Shown here: piece after piece, positions 48,831 to 61,345 of the stretch
Position numbering within the stretch: the first letter of the stretch is position 1
Layout: every line of letters starts with the position of its first letter
Position numbers and translations under genes: made by a program
The notes under the pieces: model-generated
Seen by the model: the letters and a program-made list of their open reading frames with translations, nothing else
Told to the model about the DNA's origin: nothing
The model's database searches: none
Source of the DNA: Acorus gramineus
Lineage: Eukaryota; Streptophyta; Magnoliopsida; Acorales; Acoraceae
Length of the DNA: 64,000 bases
Direction of reading: 5' to 3'
Assembly (NCBI GenBank): GCA_030737835.1
Contig: CM060850.1
Location: 6,501,299-6,565,298 of the forward strand

Positions 48831-48974
48831 CTGAGGAAACCCTAGATTTTTCTGAAACGATTAATTGACGAGGGTTTTTAATTGAAGGCGATGAATTGAA
48901 GCATTTAATGAAAGAAGGACTCACTTTCTTTTTCGGAAGCGACGATGTGATCGGGCTTTTGATCGGCGAGTCGG

Positions 48975-48980
48975 TTTATA
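48975..48980 (-). promoter_or_regulatory. Probable TATA box of the XERICO-like gene
   Basis: The minus strand reads CCCATATAAACCGACTCG, with TATAAA about 145 bp upstream of the start codon. That would place transcription start near 48,945 and give a leader of about 115 nt. Confidence 0.5.
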
Positions 48981-49151
48981 TGGGGGAAGGGAAGGAGGGG
49001 TCTGGTTAACTAACCCTGGTTAGGTTTTGGCGACGGAACTGTGGTTAAGGAGGGAGGGTTATTTGGTTATGGCGGAGACGGAATTGGTTAACGTGTGGTG
49101 CACTTGAAAGGGGAGTACAAGTTGTTGGGGGAATCAATTATTTATTAGTTT

Positions 49152-49661
49152 GGGAAAAATCCATATAACCCCCTGTAAACTAACCCTATGACTTACTCAT
49201 CTTGAAGTCCGTTTAACCCTTGACAACACCAGTATATGTAAATCTAAATAGTCTAGTGAATTAAATTTTTTTTGACAGATGATCAATATTATGTGAATAT
49301 TTTATTTAGTTAATCTAGACTGAAAACACTGAATATTTAAAAATCTCCTACAATGTTTTAAAAATACAAAAAAATTTCTATAAATGACAATTTTATCCAT
49401 CTGAACGCGCGCCCTGAATAGATTATAAAACATTGTCTAAAAATATAAAACACCATTATAAATGTACTTTCACATTTTTAACACATTATAAGTGACTTTG
49501 GTATATAGTGTTTTCAAATGAAATATTATCCATTTGTCAATGAAAATTTAACTCAAGCGCAATTTTGATTTATGTATATATTTATGTAGGTTACATAGAT
49601 GAAAAGTCAGAGGATCATATGGAGTTTCAGCTTTTTTCAGGGGGTTATATGGATTTTTTCC
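49152..49661. mobile_element. Mutator-like foldback element, second type
   Basis: 510 bp with ends GGGAAAAATCCATATAACCC and GGGTTATATGGATTTTTTCC, inverted repeats. Flanking 9-mers TATTAGTTT (49,143-49,151) and TATTAGTTG (49,662-49,670) differ at one base, consistent with a 9-bp target duplication. No ORF. It sits about 170 bp upstream of the XERICO-like TATA box. Confidence 0.8.
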
Positions 49662-49670
49662 TATTAGTTG

Positions 49671-52079
49671 TCGAGTGGGTGAGAATTTTATGATCTATTT
49701 GTTTATTTTTTGGGATTTTATGTTTTTTTCAATGCGCAGGTGAAACACGCAGGAAGAGTGTCGACATGTGTTTATTTTTATTTATGGTAAATTGTGTGAT
49801 TGAGAATTATTAGAACTTAGTAGTCAATTTTACATTTTACATACATGGGAGTCAATAATTGAAAGATTTTTTTTTCTTTCTCTAGAAATATCTATGATCA
49901 TTTCTAGAAATATCTATGATCATTTCTTTCTTAGGTTCCATTTAAAATCAACTGTCAAAGTCATTGGTAGAAATTTGAGAAACAAAATGAAGATGACACT
50001 TCCGACCACACCAGTATTGGTGTTTTTTTATGTCCCATGAAACATCTCATTCAGGTAAATTTTCCCTGTTTGAGAATGTAGTCATATCCATTTTTAATAT
50101 ATTAACCCCTTGTTTGTAATAGAGAATTAATAAATAATAGAGAAAAATACGGGAGATTAATCTTTATTCGTTGTTTGTTTTTTCTAAATAAACAGTGATA
50201 GCTATATCTGAATGAGTTAAGATAAAGTCTGATAATTATTCTAAGAAAATGTTTGAATTATTTATCAGAGTTTATGTATGTTAATAGATAAAAATACACT
50301 TCTCTCTCATTTTAAAAAAAAATTTAACCTAATAGTCTTGCATACACATTCTAAAAACTGTTACATCTATCAAATCAGTCACACATCTTTCACACTTATT
50401 CAAGGGCATAATTATCATTTAAAAAATCAAAAACTTTTATCTATTCATTATCCACCACTTATCATAACTTTATTCAAGGTGAACTAAACAACAAAAATGT
50501 CACTTTCATGTTTTTCAATGAAAATAACAAAAAAAGCAATCAAACAAAAAATGTTTATTCAACATGAATTGTTATCAGTCACATTATAACTATAAGGGAC
50601 GAATAAACTTATGTCACACCCCGTACATGCCCTAAAAGAACAATAGCACAATTTGGCATTCATTGAATAAGTGAAAATATTCATTTTATTAGTAATAATA
50701 AACTAATAATTGAGCGACGAGTCACTCAAAACCATTTTTACCTACTTTATTTCCCACTAAAAATATATTCTTTCATATAAATAATTATAAATCTATATAA
50801 ATATGCATTCATTATAATATGTTTTTATATAAAGTTGTTTATTTCATACACCAAATATAGAATTGAAAATGAAACGAAATAGATATTCATTATTGAAAAA
50901 TATAAACCACGGTCATTTTTGCAATCCCTTTTACTTTTTTTAGTAGATTCTAATTTTATTTGAATTTATAAGCTTATTTAATAAAATACATACATCAATA
51001 CATACCTGGTACCGATTTATATGATTTTAGTTCCAATTGGTATGAGTTGGTACAAAAATGAAATGATTTCACATTAATTATAATGAATTTTGATACGAAA
51101 ATATATATTCATATTTGAAATCGTACGAGTTAATACGAAATTTTACTAAAATTATACATATTTTGTATTATAAAGTGATTTCAAATGAAATATTAGATGA
51201 ATTTCTTTTGTACAAGGCATTAATGGACTAAAAAGGTCCTCATACAAAGGATCACACCAATACTTTGCCTTTGATAGTGGGATTGCAAAACTGATTTTTT
51301 ACAAATACAGGGTTTAAAACTGATTCAAGAGAAAGGTGGCCTCCCCCCCCCCTTCCAGTTTTTGAAAAACGCATTTTTTGGATATCATTTATCTAAAATT
51401 TGTCTACAGGAAGCTGTCCTAATTTTTTTGTTTAGTTGCACAATTGCATAAAGTATTTTTCTGTAAATGTAAAAGCTATTCATTTATGCAACCAAACGCT
51501 ATCTTAGTATTATAAAAGTTTGAGCCAACAAGCATCTAAAAAACTATTCTGAATCATAAGTTCACAAAAATCTTCCGAGAGGGTTGTGCACATTTTATTA
51601 CAAACAAAATTGTAAGTTCACAAAATCTTTTCTAGAGAGTTGTATAAGGGCATTAATTGAATTCATTTCTTTTCCGTGGAATTGTCAAATCTATTGTATT
51701 GATAAAAGAATTGACACTTTTTATAAATTAAAAGGTTCACATATCAAATTAACTTTTCACGTTTTTATAAATATCAATACATATTTTATTTACATTCTAT
51801 TTACAACTTATCAATTGTCAACCAAACAATAAAAATTTTATTTTTCTGTCTTATAAAAACATGATCAAACAGAAAATCACTTTTTCTATCAATATAATTA
51901 TTTATTTTTAAAATATTCATAAACCTCATAATAAATCACTGTCTTTATCCAAATATCACGTAAAAAATTAAAAAAAAAAATTAAGTTACAAATTGAGACT
52001 GCAGGAATAACTGTAAATAATGAGTAACCCTGTGTTATTGGTAAGTTTGATTGATGTGATTAAGAGGACCTATCAGTAG
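49671..52079. other. A+T-rich intergenic sequence
   Basis: No gene was recognised in 2.4 kb. A 20-bp phrase TTTCTAGAAATATCTATGAT is repeated in tandem near 49,880-49,921. A C run lies near 51,343. Frames at 50,278-50,487 and 51,584-51,832 show no domain. Confidence 0.45.
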
Positions 52080-52082
52080 TGT

Positions 52083-52134
52083 CCACGTGTGACTGTGACA
52101 CGTGGTTTGATTTTCTGAAGCGGTGACGTGTCAG
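52083..52134 (+). promoter_or_regulatory. Cluster of ABRE/G-box-type sites
   Basis: CCACGTGT (52,083), ACACGTGG (about 52,098) and TGACGTGTCA (about 52,124) lie within about 50 bp. The set resembles an abscisic-acid-responsive plant promoter. No convincing coding region follows within 500 bp, so the target is unknown. Confidence 0.45.
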
Positions 52135-52139
52135 CCAAA

Positions 52140-52638
52140 CTGTCGATGCATAGGCTCATTCATAGGGCCCTGTATTTATGAGGCTAAACCTTATAGTTCA
52201 TAGTGGCTCCTCCCATCAACAGGGGAACAAAGCCCTTCCTCTACATGCATTGTGCACAATGTGACACCTTGCTTTCTTCTTTTTGTTTCATTTTTTTTTT
52301 TTTTTTCTTGATCCAATCTTCCTTGTGGACTGGCGGCAAGAATCGAAACCCATCTTGTTTGGTTGATTGTTTACTTCAATCATTTTAATTTTTCCACCAT
52401 GGGAGAAGAACATAATGTTCAATTATATGGTGAGAGCGGATACACGGAATTCGGATATAGTCAAGAATTGGGCTTTGATTAGTTCATCAATATCAAACTG
52501 CACTGTTAATTGTTGGGTACAAAATATTAATAGTAATGACAAAACTTAAGCTTGACTAGATGCAATAAGAGAGTAACACATGTACTCAATGATTGAATGT
52601 GTAGTTTGATAATGAATTATTCATTTCTTGTTTGGTAA
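52140..52638. other. Region downstream of the ABRE cluster
   Basis: Contains a CATTGTGCACAATG palindrome (about 52,248), a pyrimidine-rich stretch with a T run and short frames without domains. It could be the leader of an unrecognised gene. Confidence 0.3.
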
Positions 52639-52647
52639 TATTTTTAT

Positions 52648-52922
52648 GGGATTTTTAGTTTTAAGTCTCCACAAACCATCATATTTAGTGATCGATTCCT
52701 CCCTTCTTCGTATTTAGGTTTTAGTCCCCCGATTTAAAGGATAATTCATGGATAGGTCCCTCACAGGGACTAAAAAGTAAATTAAATAATTTATGGATAG
52801 GTCCCTCTCAGGGACTAAAAAGGAACTATCATTTAAATCTGGGAACTAAAACCTAAATATGAAGAAGGGAGGGATCGATCACTAAATATGATGGTTTGTG
52901 GAGACTTAAAACTAAAAATCCC
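52648..52922. mobile_element. Mutator-like foldback MITE, copy 4
   Basis: 275 bp, ends GGGATTTTTAGTTTTAAGTC and GACTTAAAACTAAAAATCCC. A perfect 9-bp target duplication TATTTTTAT at 52,639-52,647 and 52,923-52,931. Very close to copy 5 (55,523), so these two moved more recently. Confidence 0.88.
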
Positions 52923-52931
52923 TATTTTTAT

Positions 52932-55320
52932 TTATTCTCGTTGGGACATGTAATAAGGAAATTATTGTTTGGGTGACCACAAATTATTTGTGAATAATAG
53001 ATAAATAAGATGTTTTATATGAAGTGATTATAGATGATTTGATATGTAGGCTCATTACCGAATCTCCTCTTGACAAGATGAAAGAAGTACCCCCTCTTTA
53101 GTGGGGAGGCTTGGATTCAAATCTTGCCGCTTATAGATAAGGAAAGATTTGACAAAAAAAAAAAAACTTACCAATCCAAAAAAAATAGACACATTTTTAT
53201 TAATGGAATAAATTGGAAGGAATAATACAATTTTAGAGGAAAATTGGAATATCAATAGTAGTTTATTTTCATTTATTATGACATAACTATACTCACTTAT
53301 TTCTTGCAAACCAATTGATTTTTTTGTTTTATTCACCCCTACTCCATATTCTCCCTCTATTCTACTACCTAAACAAGGCTATTTATCTGAAAAATATTTG
53401 TAATCATTCTAAATACCAATCCAAAAATTTATAAGTTTATCCGATTTTTGAAAATCCGTATATTTATCAAAAATAACATATTACGAAGTTACATGGTTTG
53501 AAATACGCACACGCACAGTGTTATAATTTATTATTTATTATATTAATATATTTATATTTTAGGATTAACATGTGGATTTTTATTTATTTCTTTATGCATG
53601 TTAAACTATTGATGTTTTATTTGTGTATTTATAACTTATAGAAGTAAGTCAATTAAAAGATTTATATACATATTTCAGATATTGAATAAATGAAATTTAT
53701 ATCGGTATTTGAATTATATCAGTATTTATTTAAATTTTTAAATAATTATTCAAAAAAATATTTTTTAAATTGGATACAGAAATAAAAGTATCTGAATTAT
53801 TATCCTTTCCATTTACATACTTACATAGACTTACATGGGATGGATAAAAAAATAAGCTTTTATGAAATTTGTATCAATTGATTAATCATGACTATGATTT
53901 TAATAAATATTTATGTTTAGAGACAACTGATATGTAAATTTGAGATTGATATATATATATATATATATATCACAAACCATTACCATTTTAAAGAGCTGAG
54001 GTTGCGCACACAGTCCGACAATATAACATAAACAACCTATACCATAAAATTGGGTATCAACTTATCATTAATTAAATAACATAAAGTTCCAAATGGAGAT
54101 AGAATAAAATATATAAATATATCCATGGGTCCTCTAAACCATAACTTTAGTTCATTTAATAATACTAAACGAGATTTTACGTATCTCAAACAATTATTAA
54201 TAATAGAGTGGAAGGTCTCAGTCATGTGATATCCTAAAGTGAGAGCACCAATGGATTCTTCTATATGTTGCTACAAATTGAGGCAGTGCTCCCCCTTAAC
54301 CCATCACTTCAATAATTTGTTCCTAAAGTGGTTGTTAGGTGACAATTAAATATATATAAATCATCACATGATTTGCCATGTTGAGGCATAAAACTAAGTA
54401 TATATAACTTCAAGAACAAATATTAATTGGTCTCTCCATGTTCTTAGTTATAGTTTCTCATCTAAATCTAATAAAGGGGATTTTAGATAATGTGTCATTT
54501 ATATGACTTGTAATTGATTCCAACTATAGTGCTCCAAACCCAATACATTAATTTTTCAATCCCACTTTTTATCGTTTTAAATTCATCGTTCCGTAACACA
54601 ATGGTTTAGGACTTACATATTCTCCTTGAAGGGGCTTCTATCAAATTTTTTTTAAAAAAAAACATTGAATTTCAACATTTGAATTAAAATATAATAATAA
54701 TAATAATAACATCTCAACCATTCATTACAAAACAAAATTTTCATATATTTCTCCTTAAACCCTCCTTCCTATAAATCAGGACAACTCAACAATAAAAATA
54801 TTGAAAATATAAATAACGATATTTTTGTTGTTTGATTAATCATATATAAGTTATTGATAAAATATAAATAAAATATAAACAATGATTTATAAAATATTTG
54901 AAAAAAAAACACGTCATTCTCTTGTATTCTAACATATTTATACTGCTATATCCGAACAGTAGATCCAAAGAAAGAAGAAAAAAATCTCATCATCGTATCA
55001 TAAAACTATTATATCTCATCATGTTTCCTTTTCAAAAGTCCAAAAACCAACAAACTGATGAGTCAACAAACACATTGGATGCTTCCAAAACCATCCAAAT
55101 GGAAGCAACCCTATCAACACTGCACCAATAATATATGGTCACGCAGAGAAACTTCGGACATCCAAAACACACTAACAAAAAGAAGAAGAAGAAGAAGAAG
55201 AAGAAGTTGTGTTATCTAACCAAACCACAGGGGACAAGAGCACATGAAAATGAAATAAAATTTGATAAAATGAAATACGAGATACGTTGAATTTGTGAAA
55301 AAGGAGAAGAGAAAGGATAA
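52932..55320. other. A+T-rich intergenic sequence
   Basis: No gene was recognised. It holds a TA microsatellite at about 53,950-53,970, TAA repeats near 54,692 and an AAG repeat at about 55,181-55,206. Text at 53,400-53,810 resembles the decayed GATACGGAT-type repeat at 26,565. Confidence 0.45.
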
Positions 55321-55354
55321 ATAAATGTTTGGTCCATGCAAGGAGCGGCTGCTC

Positions 55355-55436
55355 CACGTGGTCATTCACGTGGAACAACACACGCGTCTTCCGGTCCAGA
55401 GACTTCTATTCGTCTTTCAACGTGGTGTACCACGTG
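55355..55436. promoter_or_regulatory. Three CACGTG palindromes in 82 bp
   Basis: CACGTG occurs at 55,355-55,360, 55,367-55,372 and 55,431-55,436, within an unusually GC-rich island (55,340-55,490). Two overlapping frames cross the island without known domains. It could be a regulatory cluster or a relic exon. Confidence 0.4.
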
Positions 55437-55522
55437 ACCACTCTCCGAGCCCTCGTCGTGGTGGACCACTACCCTTCGGTTCACATGGACCCAACCAGAT
55501 TTTTATTATATATATATATATA

Positions 55523-55795
55523 GATTTTTAGTTTTAAATCTCCACAAACCATCATATTTAATGATCGATCCCTCCCTTCTTCGTATTTAGGTTTTAATCC
55601 CCCGATTTAAAAGATAATTCATGAATAGGTCCCTCACAGGGACTAAAAAATAAATTAAATAATTTATGAATAGGTCCCTCTCAGGGACTAAAAAGGAACT
55701 ATCATTTAAATCTGGAGACTAAAACCTAAATACGAATAAGGGAGGGATCGATCACTAAATATAGTGGTTTGTGGAGACTTAAAACTAAAAATCCC
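55523..55795. mobile_element. Mutator-like foldback MITE, copy 5
   Basis: 273 bp, closely matching copy 4, with the first two G of the left end lost (starts GATTTTTAGTTTTAAATC). It is inserted in a TATATATAT run, so a 9-bp duplication is compatible but cannot be proved. Confidence 0.8.
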
Positions 55796-55796
55796 T

Positions 55797-56910
55797 ATAT
55801 ATATATAAAACAGTGAGTTCAAAATATAGTTTTATATGTACATTAAAAATTCAGTGAAACATATATCTCGTTAGATGTTGTATATATCATACAAGACCGA
55901 CCCTGAATAAAGACTACCAAGACAATTAATTACAGCCTCCTCCGCAAAAAAGGCCCCAAAATTTAGGATATGTTTTTTTGTTTATTAAGTATTTAATATA
56001 ATTTTTAAAAAAAAATTTAAACATATTCATTCATCTATTTAATTTTTTTAAACTGTTTTAAAATCTTATCCATGTTTTTTATTCCATATTTTGTATGATT
56101 TATTTATCTGTTTATGAAAAAATCATTTTTTTAACAACAAATCCCTTTATTTAAGGATTTTTTATTCTTTTTTCTAATAAGAAAAAAAAAAAGAGTTTTC
56201 CTCTTTGAATATAGTTTAGATTTTCAATTTTTGCTTTTATTTTTTGTTGTTTTGTTTTTGTTTTTTCGTTTATTTTTTATTTTTTTGAAACATAAGTTTT
56301 TTAAGTTTGTTATTCTTCATTTTTTATCAGACATTTTTTTTTGACCTTGTAGAAAACGTTTTTTTTTTTTACATTAAATTTTTTTTAATGTAAATGCACC
56401 AGGGTCCCATTTAAATTTACTAATGTCAGGGCCGGCCCTGATATCACATTAAATATTTTATTACACTTACTAAAAATTGATTCATTCAACTCGAAATGAA
56501 GCGATATACACTTTTTATTAAAGCATATACCTCATTAGATGATGTTTATTATTTTTTAAAAAAATGAAAACATGTGAGGTTTGAGAAGTTTTGGTTGGTG
56601 AATGTGACTGAATTTAACATTTTTCATATATATATATGAAAAATGACAAATTCACTTTGTTTTACCAACCAAAACTCAGATTAAACATGTTTTTATTTAT
56701 TTTTAAATAGTAAACTCATCTAATGAAATATATGCTTTGATAAAAAGCGTATATCTTTTTATTTCGAGTTGAATGTACCAATTTTTAGTAAGTGTAAAAA
56801 AATATTTAATGAGATATATATAACGTCTAACGAGATATATGTTTCACTGTATTTCTAATGAGATATATAAGACTGTATTTTAGACTGAGACAAAAACTAA
56901 GTTTAACGGC
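55797..56910. mobile_element. Long palindromic foldback element, interrupted by a hAT insertion
   Basis: The right arm (56,635-56,905) is the reverse complement of the left arm (55,805-55,891 plus 56,449-56,625), with the centre at CATATATATATATG near 56,630. Left arm text includes CATATATCTCGTTAGATG and GCGATATACACTTTTTATTA; the right arm has CGAGATATATGTTTCACTG and GATAAAAAGCGTATATC. Single-arm relatives lie at 23,293, 29,128 and 46,480. Confidence 0.75.
55892..56440. mobile_element. hAT element nested in the palindromic element
   Basis: 549 bp with ends CAAGACCGACCCTGAAT and TCAGGGCCGGCCCTG, inverted repeats. Flanking 8-mers ATATCATA (55,884-55,891) and ATATCACA (56,441-56,448) differ at one base. 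Removing it rejoins the left arm of the surrounding palindrome. Confidence 0.8.
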
Positions 56911-59900
56911 CACTCTATCTGTGTGTGTGTGTGTATGGGAAGAAAAATCGATGCAGCTCCTTGGAAATTAACTTATGAATATCAGAAAAAGTTCTTGTAA
57001 AATTTATAAATCCTCTCTAGTCCCAATTTTATTAGACAATATTTATTTTAATCCCTATCATAATCGAAACTAACTAAATGCGTGGTTACCTCTAACCATG
57101 CACGGTAAATTACTGTTATACCCTTTAAAATTTTACTTATTTTCTTGAAAAAAATCGACATAACTCTATGAAAATTTATGAAAATAAAAAACAAAATCCC
57201 TATAAAATTTAAACATCGTCATAACTCCCTGAAATCTTCACAAAATCATGAAAAGTCCTTATGATTATCTAAAAATATATATTGATTTATTTAAATTTTA
57301 TTAAACAAATTTTTGTTTAATAATTAAGGTCTTATGCTTTTTGTTGCTAGTAATTTGAGTTAAAAATGTATTATGAAATTTTGATTTGATTTTTAAGAAG
57401 ATTTCAGGAAGGTAAAGAGATTTTTCCATATGTGTATATATATATTTAAGATTTTTTCCATATATATATATATAATTTTAGGTTCTGTAGGGAACTCTTC
57501 ATTCCCTCGATTATGTGAACTTATTTTTAAATTCCAATATTAGTTGTTTTTTTTAGTTAAAAATGTGGGCATATCCATTTTTAGATTCCTATATTAGCTA
57601 ATGTATTATTTTTGGGTTCTTTCATCTAATAAAGATTTTTTTTTTCCTTTGTGTCACACTCTCTCTCTCTCTCTCTCATCCACACTAATGACAGCCCCTC
57701 TTTCACGCATAGTTTCCCGTCATTTCCTTCCTCCTGTCTTAACAATGCACACAAACATGTTAAAAGTGTACCTAGACCTATTAACAATGTAAACAGTCGA
57801 TGAAGGTGAAGGGGAGGAATAAAAATGAAAATGTAAATAGTGGACTTAACTACTTTCATTCAAAAGGACATGAAAATAATAGATAATAAGATCGGGAGAC
57901 TTAAAATAAATTTTAATATTCTAGGGACATCAAAATAATTTAGAAATTCCCATAGGATCCGGAATTAATTTCTCACTTTTTCTTTTTTTTTGAGGTGGTG
58001 GGGTTAATTAGTAGATGATGTGAAGTGGGTTCGATGAACCTATACATGAAACCAATTTTGTTGGAAAGTCTAATCCTCTGGATTTATGAACAGGGGTTGA
58101 AAAGTAGTGGATAAATTGAATAAAATAAAAAAAAACATTTTAAAAATGTGGGAATAAGATTGTATTGAAAATTGTATATTCCACCTCATCTATATCACTG
58201 ATATAATAAGATAAATATATCTCAAATTATATGTTATCACCTTTAAAAATCTGAAAGATCACATATCAAATTATTTTTTTTACAATTTTATAAATTTTAA
58301 TCTATATCTTATGCATCTTTTATCATAATTTATCTATAGTCGATTAAACCACAAAAATGTTGATATCACATTTTTTCAATAAGAATAACTAAAAACACAA
58401 CAAAAAAAAAATGATTTATTTTACTTATATGGTTATTATCTATATTGGAATTATTATATATCACATAATAAATTATGTTACTATTTTATTCAATTTTAAA
58501 ATTATAAAAAATATTCTAAAATTAAACATACTTGCAGGAGTAAAATTAAATACAATTTGAATTAGAAAAATAATAAAATATAAAAGACAAATTAATATGA
58601 CAGACATGACTGGAGTGCACACCTTTTCAGTTTTTTAACCATTTATTTATTATGGCGTATACTCCTTTTAATTATATCTAAGAAGTGAAAGATCTATTTT
58701 TTTTTGTTTAAAATGTACTATTTACTATCATTCTAGCCAATTTTTGTATTAGTTAAAGGAAAATGATATTTCCGACCCCGTCTACAGCCCCAGCTGCAAT
58801 TTACATCAATTTTTTTTTTTATCTTACTCCTTTGACGTGAGCGAAATGGAACAATGCCCATACAAATGAAGAAAATAAACTTTGCTTTCCACATTAATTG
58901 CTTTTCTTCTTCACAGAGGCACTTGTTCTCCATATTTAAAGAACAAGTGTTTATGTGAAGATTGTTTTTGAAATCATCAATTTCTATGCTCGTTCCTAAG
59001 CATTATAGAAAAAAAAATTTCATTTTGTATAATTTACTAAGAGTGCGTTTGGGAGTGTAACAGGGAACACCACGTTTCCCAACATGATTTTTTTTTTGTT
59101 TAGATGGGAGGTAGTGCTCCGCCATGTTTTCAATACAAACTCTGCTCCAATGTAGTCCTAAATGAGACTTAAAACTGGATTATTGAAAATGAGAAATTCT
59201 CTTTCTGAACCACAATTATCAAATTGACCCTAGATCTCTAAATGGTTTTGTTAAGGCATTGATAATAGGATTTTACCTACAAGTTGGGCAAACTATATTT
59301 TGTGAGTCCGGATCCACTCAAGCATGGTACCATCAGTACCATAACTATCAAATTGCACAGCTTATAAGTCAAACTACACAATGACATTGTACCTAACAAT
59401 TAACTGTACAGTTCAATTCATAAGCAATACAATTCGATACTGACCGGAATCCATACTCATATTTTGTATCTTCTTCCACACACCACTGGAGGGATGCCAG
59501 GGGACCAAATTAGTACATTTCGCCACACGTGTACATGTTGGCTGTAATTATATCCTCCTGGTTCACTAAGGCCCTGAAAAGATAAGAAAAGAATAAAGAG
59601 TGTTGATGGACCCAGCCATGTTTTAGCTTATCTTACCGAAACCAAATATTATGTGGTTTCATTTGAAAGGTATAACCACATACCTTCCAAATAAAAGATA
59701 AATTAAGTTGGTGCAGGTTTTTTTATTAAAAGATTATAAAACAACCAATGAGTACTTAAGCCACTTATCCTTTCCTAAAAAAGACTTTGATGCATCAAAC
59801 CTTTTATTTTCTCACTTTTAGCCCGTAGGACATGCATTTATTTAGAGATCAAACCATAATGAAAAAATATTCGTACAAATGCATGTGATCTCACATTGAA

Positions 59901-60478
59901 GGATAGGGGTAAAAGATAGGGCTAAAAAACGGGTTAGATGTATCATTTTTCTATATATATAAAACAAATCTACTCCACCTTATTATTGGGTTTAAAGCCA
60001 AGTTCCTCCATAAACAACCCACCCATGCCTGAGATATTGTTTCATATTGATGAAATTTTGTTGACCTTGGTCGCCCCTTTCAGACATTATCTAATACATA
60101 CATCTCTCTCATAATACCTATCCCACTCCATTAAAGCCTCCAGCAATCAAATAACCTCCACAACCTTTTTTTCCAACAGAACCCTATTCATCTCATGAGA
60201 TTCAAAACCCTATTCATCTCCCTCTACCTTATAACAAAAAAAAAAAAAGGCATACCACTTGACCAAATACACACATTCCTGATTGATTGTCTTTGTTGCT
60301 CACCCACATAAAATGCCTTTCAATCACCTCAAGTAGCCTCCAAAAGCTCTTTAGGAACCTTAAAAATGGAGTGGCGAAGAGGAAGTCTGAAAATATTCAA
60401 CTTCTAGTGAGCGAATCTACCCCAAACTCAACTTCCTACATCTCCATCTCGCAGACCTCCTTTCAAATCTTCTGTCTA
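56911..60478. other. Intergenic sequence with degraded repeats
   Basis: No gene was recognised in 3.5 kb. About 56,940-57,420 contains phrases such as CATAACTCCCTGAA that recall the elements at 11,893 and 49,152. CT repeats lie at 57,659-57,678. The 59,340-59,430 segment resembles 23,905-24,020. The frame 60,287-60,481 lacks a known domain. Confidence 0.4.
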
Positions 60479-60585
60479 TAAAGGTGAGAAAACACAAGCT
60501 GTACAGTCCAATTCATCATCCATAGATGTTGTATAAAGGCGAGAATACACAAACTTTACAACCCAACCATCTAGCGCGCACACTA
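60479..60585 (+). repeat. Two-copy 56-bp tandem repeat
   Basis: AAAGGTGAGAAAACACAAGC (60,479) and AAAGGCGAGAATACACAAAC (60,535) start two diverged copies. Confidence 0.65.
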
Positions 60586-60700
60586 ACCTCCACCTCCAAT
60601 ATATGAATGCTGATCTCTTATTTTCGGCGGAGTTGAGGACTGTTCTTTTCACACTGTCTTTTTTCAGCTGAGTAGATGGCGAACGCCTGGCACTCAGGAA

Positions 60701-60730
60701 GGGGGGGGGGGGGGGGGGGGGGGGGAGGGG
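60701..60730 (+). repeat. Poly-G tract
   Basis: 25 G followed by A and four G. Exact length is unreliable in any assembly. Confidence 0.8.
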
Positions 60731-60746
60731 GATCATTATATATATA

Positions 60747-60818
60747 ATGCACATGATAGTACACTGCTATATATAATCTATTTCTAATGCATATGATAGT
60801 ACACTGCTATATATAATC
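60747..60818 (+). repeat. Two-copy 40-bp tandem repeat
   Basis: The phrase ATGATAGTACACTGCTATAT occurs twice, 40 bp apart, with one base change just before it. Confidence 0.8.
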
Positions 60819-61345
60819 TTATCTTACTGGCCCCACAAAAGCTTAGCCTTCATTTGGCATGCAGATAAAACATTAAGTTATCCAAGTTAAGAAAAAAATA
60901 AGACAGTTAGTATTTCAAAAAATTTGAATTTTTATTTAAAACAATTATAACTTTTGGAAAGGGAAAACACCCTTCCATTCCTCACTTTGAGTCACATATT
61001 TGCTCCAGTGTTGGTTGAACTGGAATTTGATTATGTAGAGCTTCATGGTATTAGAAGGTGATAATGCCCTTACTATATTCATTAATTTGTACAATATCTA
61101 GAAGACCTTTTCAAGGTGGTTTCCTTGGGTTTTCTATCACTTCTGGGAACGAAAAGAACGACAAAATGTGTTTTGTATGACTCTACAAAATATAACCATT
61201 TTGATTGAGCTAAGTACATTATCATACTTTGAGTTGAACACTGATGCAGATCAAAATTTTAAAAGGATAAATTCTGAACTGACCTATATGACGTCGTGTA
61301 TAGGGTTGCCGAGTTTACCTTTACCCAATAGTACAAACATGATGG

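Noticed and set aside
48298..48924. 208-residue minus-strand frame over the RING gene.
   Set aside because: It is a GC-driven shadow in another frame; the 149-residue frame carries the full RING-H2 finger and family N-terminus.
52208..52250. ACAGGGGAACAAAGC text recalling a miR408 star strand.
   Set aside because: No matching 3' arm was found downstream and the similarity is short.
53095..53135. GGATTCAAATC phrase resembling a tRNA T-loop (similar phrases near 24,030, 30,280 and 63,215).
   Set aside because: No cloverleaf or acceptor stem could be formed around any of them; probably transposon or SINE remnants.
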